A DNA stretch of 6,625 bases from an uncultured Rhodospirillales bacterium (GTDB lineage: Bacteria > Pseudomonadota > Alphaproteobacteria > Acetobacterales > Acetobacteraceae): NCBI GenBank assembly GCA_903844785.1, contig CAIMVB010000177.1, forward strand, positions 1 through 6,625, given 5' to 3'. The translations under genes and the position numbers were made by a program. Position 1 is the stretch's first letter. Each line of letters opens with the position of its first letter. The notes beneath the pieces are model-generated. The model was not told the DNA's origin. It saw only the letters and a program-made list of their open reading frames with translations, and did no database searches. This document shows, piece by piece, positions 1 to 6,625 of the stretch.

Positions 1-1397
<1,397 letters not shown>

Positions 1398-1398
<1 letters not shown>

Positions 1399-3164
1399 TA
1401 AATGGGCGCGCAAGCCGCTCGCAACCACGCCGCCGTTTCCGCATCCAGCATCGGCGCCACTTCCGCCGCGACACGCGCATGATAGGCATTCAGCCAATCG
1501 CGTTCCGCCACCGTCAGCAGCGCAGGTTCGATCAAGGCGCGATCAAAGGGCGCCAGCGTGAGCGTTTCAAATTCCAAAAACGGTTTCGCCGCGCCGGCGA
1601 TTTCCGCCTTCTGCACCAGCAGCAGATTCTCCAACCGAATGCCAAATTCGCCTGTAGCGTAGTAGCCCGGTTCATTGGACAAAATCATGCCCTCAGTCAG
1701 CGCCACCACGCGCGCTGCACGGCTGAAGGCCGCCGGCCCTTCATGCACTGAAAGATAAGACCCAACGCCGTGTCCCGTGCCGTGATCATAATCCAGCCCC
1801 GCATCCCATAACGGGCGGCGCGCCAGCGCATCCAAATGCGGCCCGGCGACACCGGCGGGGAAGCGCAACGTCGCCAGGGCAATATGGCCCTTCAACACGC
1901 GCGTCACACATTCGCGCAAACGCTGCGGTGCAGCGCCCGGCCCGGTCCAGAGCGTGCGCGTAATATCCGTGGTGCCATCCAAATACTGGCCGCCGGAATC
2001 AATCAAATAGCATTCATTGGGATGAATGGCGCGATGGCTCGCTTCCGTCGCGCGGTAATGCACAATGGCGCCGTTTTCGCCCGCGCCGCTGATGGCGGGA
2101 AAACTCTCCGCCTGAAACAGCGGCACATCGCGCCGCATCGCCAGCAATTGTGCGGCGGCGGAGATTTCATTTAAGCCCCCCTTCGGCGCTTCTGCGGCGA
2201 ACCAGCGCAGGAAGCGCGCCATCGCCACCGCATCACGCCGATGCGCCGCGCGCGCACCTTCCTGTTCGACTGTATTCTTGCAGGCACGCGGCATGCGGCA
2301 AGGGTCTTCGCCTGCGCGAATTTCAGTGCCCGCATCGCGCAGCCAATCGGTGAACCAGGAAGGCGTCGCTTCGCGGTCAATCCGCACGCGCTTGCCCTTG
2401 AGTGCAACCAACGCCGCCGGCATGGCATCACGCGGCGCAATCGCCACCGCATTGCCCAAATGCGCGCGCGTGTCGTGATCCAGTTTCGCCGGTTCCATGA
2501 ATAATGAGACCGCACCATCCGCAAACAAAAGCGCGAAGCCAAGCGCAAGTGGCGTATGGTCCAAATCACCGCCGCGAATATTCAGCAGCCAAGCGATGGA
2601 ATGCGCATCGGCCAGCACCACCGCATCTTCCCCTGCAGCGCGCAATTCCGCCGCCGCTTCGCTGCGTTTTTCGACCGAGGGCTTGCCGGCATAGGAAAGG
2701 GGATGCGCGCGGGCCGGGGCTTCCGGCGCGCGGGGCCGGTCAGCCCAAACCGCGTCAATAGGGTTGGCGGGCAGCGCGCGAAAGGTCACGCCGGGGCGCT
2801 TCAGCCGTTCAATCGCCGGTTCGCTATGCAGCCAGGGGTCATAGCCAATGACCAGGCCTTCGGCATGGGCCGCCAACCATTCCGCCGGCGGTTCTTCGGT
2901 AATATGGCGCGGTTCCCAATGCGCGACATCAATCTGGTTGCGAATTTGCAGCGTATAGCGGCCATCGGAAAACACCGCCGCCTGACGGGGTAAAACAATC
3001 GCCAAACCGGCGCTGCCGGTAAAACCGGTCAGCCAGGCCAGCCTTTCGGCCGAACGCGGCACATATTCCCCCAAATGCTCATCCGCGCGGGGGATCAGGA
3101 AGCCCTGCACCCCCATCCGCGCGAGTTCGGCGCGCAAGGCGCCCAAGCGTTCAGCCCGGTTCAT
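1398..3164 (-). CDS. Xaa-Pro aminopeptidase (aminopeptidase P, M24B, long three-domain form)
   Basis: A cytosolic metallopeptidase, 588 aa, that removes the N-terminal residue from peptides with proline in position 2. Layout: creatinase-like N-terminal domain (about 5-135), second creatinase-like domain (about 160-300), pita-bread M24 domain (about 305-520, SGAGENGAIVHY to ENLLLV), and the C-terminal extension typical of APP (about 525-588). All five metal ligands are present: D389 (LIDSGG), D400 (TTDITR), H465 (GTGHGVG), E498 (SNEPGYY), E512 (RLENLL). H369 and H474 match the proton-shuttle and substrate histidines of human XPNPEP1. The length and architecture match XPNPEP1-type enzymes rather than the shorter E. 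coli PepP (about 440 aa), so the common label pepP would be loose. The ATG start is supported by AGGAG (3171-3175) six bases upstream. The stop is TAG, 7 nt from the ligA stop. It is divergent from the DUF1127 gene, and no operon partner is visible. Confidence 0.96.
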
Positions 3165-3197
3165 GAGCAGCTCCTGACCAAATATTTCGCATTTGTT

Positions 3198-3236
3198 GCA
3201 TGGCTTTCTGTGGAATCATGCGTCAGACGCATGGCT
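3198..3236. repeat. Direct repeat GCATGGCT, 31-bp period
   Basis: GCATGGCT occurs at 3198-3205 and again at 3229-3236 in the divergent intergenic region, a period of 31 bp, close to three helical turns. The second copy overlaps the right arm of the 3217-3233 palindrome and the first base of the TATACT element. It could be paired binding sites for a regulator. An 8-base match in this short region may also be chance. Confidence 0.3.
3217..3233. promoter_or_regulatory. Palindromic operator-like site CATGCGT-CAG-ACGCATG
   Basis: A perfect inverted repeat with two 7-bp arms and a 3-nt centre lies between the divergent peptidase and DUF1127 genes. It is 53 bp from the peptidase start codon and 112 bp from the DUF1127 start. 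It ends two bases before a TATACT element (3236-3241), which would place it in the -35 to -10 region of a rightward promoter, where a bound dimeric repressor would block RNA polymerase. Size and symmetry fit a helix-turn-helix dimer site. I do not recognise the sequence as the consensus of a named regulator. Confidence 0.45.
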
Positions 3237-3241
3237 ATACT
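3236..3241 (+). promoter_or_regulatory. Candidate -10 element for the DUF1127 gene
   Basis: TATACT matches the sigma-70 -10 consensus at five of six positions. It lies about 104 bp before the DUF1127 start, implying a leader of roughly 95 nt. No good -35 hexamer exists at 16-18 bp spacing (the closest is TGGAAT at 3211-3216, 19 bp away), so the promoter may depend on an activator or may not be real. The TATA core also reads TATAGC on the other strand, but no -35 element for the peptidase direction is evident. Confidence 0.3.
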
Positions 3242-3289
3242 GTTGTCTTCGCGCATCACCTGTGCCCCAGAAGCCTCTATATCATCGCC

Positions 3290-3320
3290 TATCGGACAGT
3301 GTTGCTGCCATATCGGTCAG
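3290..3320 (+). repeat. Direct repeat TATCGGWCAG, 21-bp period, in the DUF1127 leader
   Basis: TATCGGACAG (3290-3299) and TATCGGTCAG (3311-3320) match at nine of ten positions and are spaced exactly 21 bp apart, two helical turns, so both would face the same side of the DNA. They lie downstream of the TATACT element and 25 bp or more before the start codon. They could be tandem sites for a DNA-binding protein or repeated RNA elements in the leader. No named motif is recognised. Confidence 0.35.
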
Positions 3321-3330
3321 CGCCTCCGCA

Positions 3331-3338
3331 AAGGAAAG
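3331..3338 (+). promoter_or_regulatory. Ribosome binding site that sets the DUF1127 start
   Basis: AAGGAAAG ends six bases before the ATG at 3345. An in-frame ATG at 3231 with no intervening stop would add 38 residues, but it has no Shine-Dalgarno sequence, would overlap the candidate -10 element, and encodes a Cys-rich stretch unlike this family. The start at 3345 is therefore preferred. Confidence 0.75.
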
Positions 3339-3344
3339 CTAAAC

Positions 3345-3680
3345 ATGAACACGCATTTCGCCAATCTTGAAACCAGCCTCTCGGCCCGCGCCGCGACGAT
3401 TGAGGCTATCCACCAGAACGCAGCCGCTGCGCGCCATGCCGCGCGCGCCCAGGCCTTCGGCCATGTCTTCACCATGATCGGCGCCGGTATTGGCGCGGTC
3501 CTGTCCGCCATCGCCACCTGGCCCACCAAGCGCGATACCTACAAGGCGCTGGACCAGCTTTCGGACAAGCAATTGGCCGATATTGGCTTGGCGCGCGGCG
3601 AAATCAGCCGCGTCTTTGAACCGGGCTTCGCCCTGCAAGCCGCCAATGATGGTGCGCTGCCGACGGGTCGCGCTGCCTAA
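3345..3680 (+). CDS. DUF1127 domain-containing small protein
   Basis: A 111-aa protein. The C-terminal half carries the YjiS-like DUF1127 signature at residues 68-94: ALDQLSDKQLADIGLARGE, then ISRVFEPG. In other alphaproteobacteria, DUF1127 proteins have been linked to RNA-related regulation, phosphate and carbon uptake and stress. Their biochemical role is not settled and I assign none here. Ahead of the domain are an alanine-rich, probably helical N-terminus (1-36) and a hydrophobic stretch at about 37-60 (AFGHVFTMIGAGIGAVLSAI) with a G46-A-G48-I-G50 cluster. That stretch could be one membrane segment or a buried helix. Many family members are only about 45-70 aa, so this is a long form. 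It has a good ribosome binding site, a structured upstream region and its own strong terminator, so it is probably a well-expressed single-gene unit. The TAA stop overlaps the TAG of the convergent CxxC gene. Confidence 0.88.
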   Translation: MNTHFANLETSLSARAATIEAIHQNAAAARHAARAQAFGHVFTMIGAGIGAVLSAIATWPTKRDTYKALDQLSDKQLADIGLARGEISRVFEPGFALQAANDGALPTGRAA

Positions 3681-4417
3681 CCCTTGAATATCCTGCGCAG
3701 CCAGGATTTCAGGCCGCCCCCCTCGGGCGGCCTTTTTTTTGGTTGATGCGTCACATGCGGCCGCCGCGCCGGGGGGGCGAGGGCCGAGGCAATGCTATGC
3801 CGCCCCGTATCCTCTGCCGCGATCAGCCGTGCTTCCAAGGCGGAGACCTGCGCCACCGCCTCGGGCGGGCTGCTGGCGCCGAGCGCCGCAGCAGCGGAAG
3901 CAGCTTCGGCGAAATCACCAGCACGGCGCAAAGCATCAATCACGCGCACGGATTGTTCGGCATCCAAAGCCGGGCCGCTCCGCCACAGCGCCACGGCTTC
4001 GCGGCGCCATTGCCGCGCCAGATCGTCGCGGTTCAAATCATCAGCGACCCAAGCCGCATGCAGCGTGGCTTCCGCCGCCGCGTGCAGGGCGCCGGTTTCT
4101 TCCAGCACATGCGCCCAGGCCAGAAAGCGCCGCGCCAAAACCGGGTGTGATGTATCGGCAATCAGCGCGCGATAGGGCGCGGCAGCCACCGCCTCTGCCC
4201 CGGCGGGATGCGCTTCACTGATATCCGGCGCGGCATAGCCGCAATGCGGACAGGCTTGCAGCCAGCGCGACATGGTGGAGCGCACCGGCTCACCCGGCCT
4301 TAAATCAAGATCGGGCGCTTGTTCCGGCACGGGCGGGCGAAACGGCGCCTGGCGGCTTTCATGGCCGCAAACGCCGCAACGCTTCTCCCGCGCGTCAGAT
4401 GCCCGCGGCGTGGCCAT
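3677..4417 (-). CDS. Uncharacterised protein with two CxxC pairs, coupled to ppdK
   Basis: A 246-aa protein that I cannot assign to a characterised function. Two CxxC pairs near the N-terminus, C14-GV-C17 and C56-PH-C59 (CPHCGYAAPD), probably form one zinc ribbon, with the intervening 38 residues proline- and charge-rich. Residues about 80-205 are alanine-rich and helical, resembling TPR-like repeats (LRRAGDFAEAASAAAALG), followed by LIAAEDTGRHSIA. This order vaguely recalls DUF2225-type proteins, an impression only. The tail (about 213-246) is Pro/Arg/Lys-rich and ends in an amphipathic basic segment, LKSWLRRIFKG, a possible membrane- or nucleic-acid-contacting end. There is no signal peptide or obvious membrane span, so it is probably cytoplasmic. 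Its ATG overlaps the ppdK TAA and no Shine-Dalgarno sequence sits at normal distance, so translation probably depends on ppdK. The 3' coding end contains the DUF1127 terminator, which gives an A8 run (codons 226-229). Confidence 0.85.
   Translation of the reverse strand: MATPRASDAREKRCGVCGHESRQAPFRPPVPEQAPDLDLRPGEPVRSTMSRWLQACPHCGYAAPDISEAHPAGAEAVAAAPYRALIADTSHPVLARRFLAWAHVLEETGALHAAAEATLHAAWVADDLNRDDLARQWRREAVALWRSGPALDAEQSVRVIDALRRAGDFAEAASAAAALGASSPPEAVAQVSALEARLIAAEDTGRHSIASALAPPARRPHVTHQPKKRPPEGGGLKSWLRRIFKG
3690..3707. other. Small hairpin between the DUF1127 stop and its terminator
   Basis: ATCCTG (3690-3695) and CAGGAT (3702-3707) can pair as a 6-bp stem with a CGCAGC loop, just upstream of the terminator hairpin. 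It also lies inside the coding sequence of the convergent gene (its C-terminal SWLRRI codons). It may help stabilise the 3' end of the DUF1127 mRNA. No T-run follows on the minus strand, so it is not an intrinsic terminator for the ppdK unit. Confidence 0.3.
3712..3740 (+). terminator. Intrinsic terminator of the DUF1127 gene
   Basis: The stem arms GGCCGCCC (3712-3719) and GGGCGGCC (3725-3732) pair perfectly over 8 bp, all G-C, around a 5-nt CCCTC loop. An uninterrupted run of eight T follows (3733-3740). It begins 31 nt after the DUF1127 stop and is a textbook Rho-independent terminator for rightward transcription. The whole element lies within the coding region of the convergent CxxC gene, where the T-run reads as A8 in a Pro-Lys-Lys-Arg context. 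It faces only right: on the minus strand the A-run precedes the hairpin, so it should not end the ppdK transcript. Confidence 0.92.
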
Positions 4418-4419
4418 TA
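4415..4419 (-). other. TAATG stop/start overlap between ppdK and the CxxC gene
   Basis: Read on the minus strand, ppdK ends in TAA (4419-4417) and the next gene starts with ATG (4417-4415), sharing one A. Such overlaps commonly allow termination-reinitiation by the same ribosome. The 15 or so bases before the ATG (GATCGCACCGCGTA) contain no purine-rich Shine-Dalgarno sequence; the nearest G-run is about 17 nt away. That favours coupling over independent initiation. Confidence 0.8.
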
Positions 4420-6625
4420 CGCGGTGCGATCAGCCCCGCCCGATTGCAGCGCCGCCTGCGCCGCCGCCAAGCGCGCCACCGGCACGCGATAGGGCGAACA
4501 GGAAACGTAATCCAAGCCAACGCTTTCACAGAAATGGATGGAGGATGGATCGCCGCCATGCTCCCCGCAAATGCCAAGCTTGATATCCGGCTTCACGCTC
4601 CGGCCCTTTTCAGCGGCAATGCGCACCAGCGCGCCGACGCCATCAGGGTCGATGGAGACAAACGGGTCCTTCGGGAAAATGCCCTTTTCGATGTAAAGCG
4701 GCAGGAACTTGCCGGCATCATCGCGCGAAAGGCCGAAGGTGGTTTGGGTCAGGTCATTCGTGCCGAAGGAAAAGAAATCCGCGACACTGGCAATGGCATC
4801 GGCAGTAAGGGCCGCGCGCGGCAATTCAATCATGGTGCCGACGCTATAGATAACGTGATACCCGCCTTCGGCGAAAACTTCCTGTGCCACGCGGTCCACC
4901 ATGGCGCGGGTGATTTCCAATTCGCGCTTGGTCGCCACCAGCGGGATCATGATTTCCGGCACCGGGGCCTTATGCGTCTTGCGGCCAATTTCCGCCGCCG
5001 CTTCAAAAATGGCGCGCGCCTGCATTTCATAGATTTCCGGGAAGGAAATCCCCAAGCGGCAGCCGCGATGCCCCAGCATCGGGTTCGCTTCCGATAATTC
5101 CTGCATGCGCCGCTGCATCGCCTCAACTTCGGTGCCAAGCGATGCCGCCACTTCCGCAATTTCATATTCGCTATGCGGCAGGAATTCATGCAAGGGCGGA
5201 TCGAGCAAGCGGATCGTAACCGGCAGGCCCGCCATGATTTCAAACAGGTCAAGGAAATCCTTGCGCTGGAAGGGCAGCAGGCGCGCCAAAGCGGTACGGC
5301 GGCCTTCTTCCGTTTCCGCCATGATCATCTGGCGCACGGCGCCGATGCGCTCAGGGTCGAAGAACATGTGTTCAGTACGGCAAAGCCCAATGCCTTCCGC
5401 ACCGAAGCGCCGCGCGGTTTCGGCATCCAAAGGCGTTTCCGCATTGGCGCGCACGCGCAGCCGCCGCACCTGATCCGCCCAACCCATCAGTGTGGCGAAA
5501 TCACCAGAAAGCTGCGGTTCCACCATGGCGACCGAGCCGATGAAAACCTCACCCGTCGCACCATCCAGCGTGAGGATCTGGCCGGCTTCAATGCGCACGC
5601 CACCAGCGCTCAGATACTGGTTGTTGTAATCAACGGTAATGCCGCCGCAGCCCGCAACGCAGGGGCGGCCCATGCCGCGCGCCACCACCGCCGCGTGGCT
5701 GGTCATGCCGCCGCGTGTGGTCAGCACGCCGCGCGCCGCATGCATGCCGTGAATATCTTCCGGCGAAGTTTCAATGCGTACCAGAATAACGCTTTCGCCC
5801 TTTTGCGCGCGCGCTTCCGCTTCATCCGCACTGAACACCACAATGCCGCAAGCCGCGCCCGGAGAAGCGGGCAAGCCTTTAGCCAACAGCTTGCGCGGCG
5901 CCTTGGGATCCAGCGTTGGGTGCAGCAATTGATCCAGCGCGGCTGGGTTCACACGCCGCACGGCTTCCGTGTGATCAATCAAGCCTTCGCGCGCCATATC
6001 AACAGCAATCTTCAGCGATGCCGCAGCGGTGCGCTTACCATTGCGCGTTTGCAGCATGTAGAGCTTGTTGCTCTGCACCGTGAATTCAATGTCCTGCATG
6101 TCACGGTAATGGCGTTCCAGCGTCGCGCGCACCTGCACCAATTCGGCATAGGCTGCCGGCATGGCTTCTTCCATGCTGCGTTCGCTGGATTTGGAGCGTT
6201 CCTTCGCCATGGGCTGCGGCGTGCGGATACCCGCCACCACATCTTCACCCTGCGCGTTGATCAGATATTCGCCGTAGAAGATATTCTCGCCGGTGGAAGG
6301 ATCACGCGTGAAGCACACGCCGGTCGCGCAATCTTCGCCCATATTGCCGAAGACCATGGCTTGCACATTCACCGCCGTGCCCCATTCAGCAGGGATGTCA
6401 TGCAGGCGCCGATACGTCACCGCGCGCTGGTTCATCCAACTGCCAAACACCGCGCCAATCGCGCCCCAAAGCTGAGTCTCAGGCTCTTGCGGGAAGGGTT
6501 TGCCGGTGACTTCGGCGACCATTTCCTTATAGCCATCCACCACGCGATGCCATTCGGATGCGGTGAGTTCCGTATCCTCATTCTTTCCGGTGTCGAGCTT
6601 CACATGCTCGATAATTTCTTCAAAG
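4417..6625 (-). CDS. ppdK: Pyruvate, phosphate dikinase, 5'-truncated by window edge
   Basis: Catalyses reversible ATP + Pi + pyruvate = AMP + PPi + PEP through a phosphohistidine, in cytosolic central carbon metabolism. The frame runs open to the right edge (FEEIIEH precedes the GTG at 6603), so that GTG is internal. About 735 of an expected 880 or so residues are visible, and roughly 145-150 N-terminal residues are missing. Numbering from the GTG: remainder of the ATP-grasp domain (about 1-215, with E173, Q185 and R187 as likely ATP-site residues); swivelling phosphohistidine domain (about 235-355) with H303 in GGMTSHAAVV; PEP/pyruvate barrel (about 370-720) with R409, R465, E593, N616, D617 and catalytic C679 (GICGEHGG). 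From H303 to C679 these match Clostridium symbiosum H455, R561, R617, E745, N768, D769 and C831 at a constant offset of 152, so the region appears collinear. T301, two residues before the histidine, corresponds to the threonine controlled by PDRP in plants. The stop overlaps the start of the CxxC gene. Confidence 0.97.
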   Translation of the reverse strand, partial: FEEIIEHVKLDTGKNEDTELTASEWHRVVDGYKEMVAEVTGKPFPQEPETQLWGAIGAVFGSWMNQRAVTYRRLHDIPAEWGTAVNVQAMVFGNMGEDCATGVCFTRDPSTGENIFYGEYLINAQGEDVVAGIRTPQPMAKERSKSSERSMEEAMPAAYAELVQVRATLERHYRDMQDIEFTVQSNKLYMLQTRNGKRTAAASLKIAVDMAREGLIDHTEAVRRVNPAALDQLLHPTLDPKAPRKLLAKGLPASPGAACGIVVFSADEAEARAQKGESVILVRIETSPEDIHGMHAARGVLTTRGGMTSHAAVVARGMGRPCVAGCGGITVDYNNQYLSAGGVRIEAGQILTLDGATGEVFIGSVAMVEPQLSGDFATLMGWADQVRRLRVRANAETPLDAETARRFGAEGIGLCRTEHMFFDPERIGAVRQMIMAETEEGRRTALARLLPFQRKDFLDLFEIMAGLPVTIRLLDPPLHEFLPHSEYEIAEVAASLGTEVEAMQRRMQELSEANPMLGHRGCRLGISFPEIYEMQARAIFEAAAEIGRKTHKAPVPEIMIPLVATKRELEITRAMVDRVAQEVFAEGGYHVIYSVGTMIELPRAALTADAIASVADFFSFGTNDLTQTTFGLSRDDAGKFLPLYIEKGIFPKDPFVSIDPDGVGALVRIAAEKGRSVKPDIKLGICGEHGGDPSSIHFCESVGLDYVSCSPYRVPVARLAAAQAALQSGGADRTA

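Noticed and set aside
3212..3234. Possible EcfG-type stress promoter starting at GGAAT (3212-3216)
   Set aside because: The -35 match is imperfect (GGAAT rather than GGAAC), and no CGTT-like -10 element occurs 16-17 bp downstream.
3231..3344. In-frame upstream ATG at 3231 extending the DUF1127 protein by 38 residues
   Set aside because: It has no Shine-Dalgarno sequence, overlaps the TATACT element and encodes a Cys-rich stretch unlike the family. The ATG at 3345 has AAGGAAAG at proper spacing.
3218..3370. Short leader open frame from the ATG at 3218, overlapping the DUF1127 start
   Set aside because: It has no ribosome binding site, its ATG is part of the palindrome, and its product has no recognisable features. 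It is probably a chance open frame.
3733..3777. Possible frameshift or sequencing error at the A8 (3733-3740) and C7 (3771-3777) runs in the CxxC gene
   Set aside because: The annotated frame runs through both runs and ends in a plausible basic amphipathic tail, with the stop exactly at the convergent junction. I see no need for a frame correction, though raw reads could confirm the run lengths.
4399..5097. Plus-strand 232-codon open frame antisense to ppdK
   Set aside because: It lies wholly opposite the conserved PPDK catalytic barrel, shows no recognisable domain and has no convincing ribosome binding site. It is a shadow of the real frame.
6601..6603. GTG at 6603 as the ppdK start codon
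   Set aside because: The frame stays open to the window edge with PPDK-like residues (FEEIIEH), and alignment to C. symbiosum PPDK implies about 150 more N-terminal residues. The gene is cut by the edge.

Overview
The window reads as an ordinary, densely coding stretch of a GC-rich (about 60 % by eye) proteobacterial chromosome. The protein sequences, the GCG/CGC-heavy codon use, a DUF1127 protein and a bacterial PPDK suggest an alphaproteobacterium. Rhodospirillales/Acetobacteraceae is my best guess, from general resemblance only. I see no transposase, integrase, phage gene, CRISPR array, tRNA or rRNA.

Layout from left to right: (1) the 3' two thirds of ligA (NAD-dependent DNA ligase, + strand), cut by the left edge; (2) a convergent long-form aminopeptidase P gene (- strand) whose stop lies 7 nt after the ligA stop; (3) a 180-nt divergent intergenic region, the only real non-coding stretch, holding a 7-bp-arm palindrome beside a TATACT element and a 21-bp-period direct repeat; (4) a small DUF1127 gene (+ strand, 111 aa) with its own strong intrinsic terminator; (5) a convergent uncharacterised gene (- strand, 246 aa) with two CxxC pairs, whose stop codon overlaps the DUF1127 stop and whose last codons contain the DUF1127 terminator; (6) ppdK (pyruvate phosphate dikinase, - strand), cut by the right edge, whose TAA overlaps the ATG of the CxxC gene (TAATG).

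How the genes relate: ppdK and the CxxC gene form one leftward, probably translationally coupled unit, so the CxxC protein is likely made with PPDK. PPDK interconverts pyruvate and PEP. The peptidase and the DUF1127 gene diverge from the shared 180-nt region and may share regulation. ligA is only a convergent neighbour. Every catalytic residue I could place in the visible parts of LigA, aminopeptidase P and PPDK is present, so these look functional.

I did not find a convincing new multi-gene system. The parts most worth a second look are the structured divergent intergenic region, the terminator nested inside the convergent gene (which also creates an A8 run against a GC hairpin in that gene's mRNA), and the uncharacterised CxxC protein coupled to ppdK.
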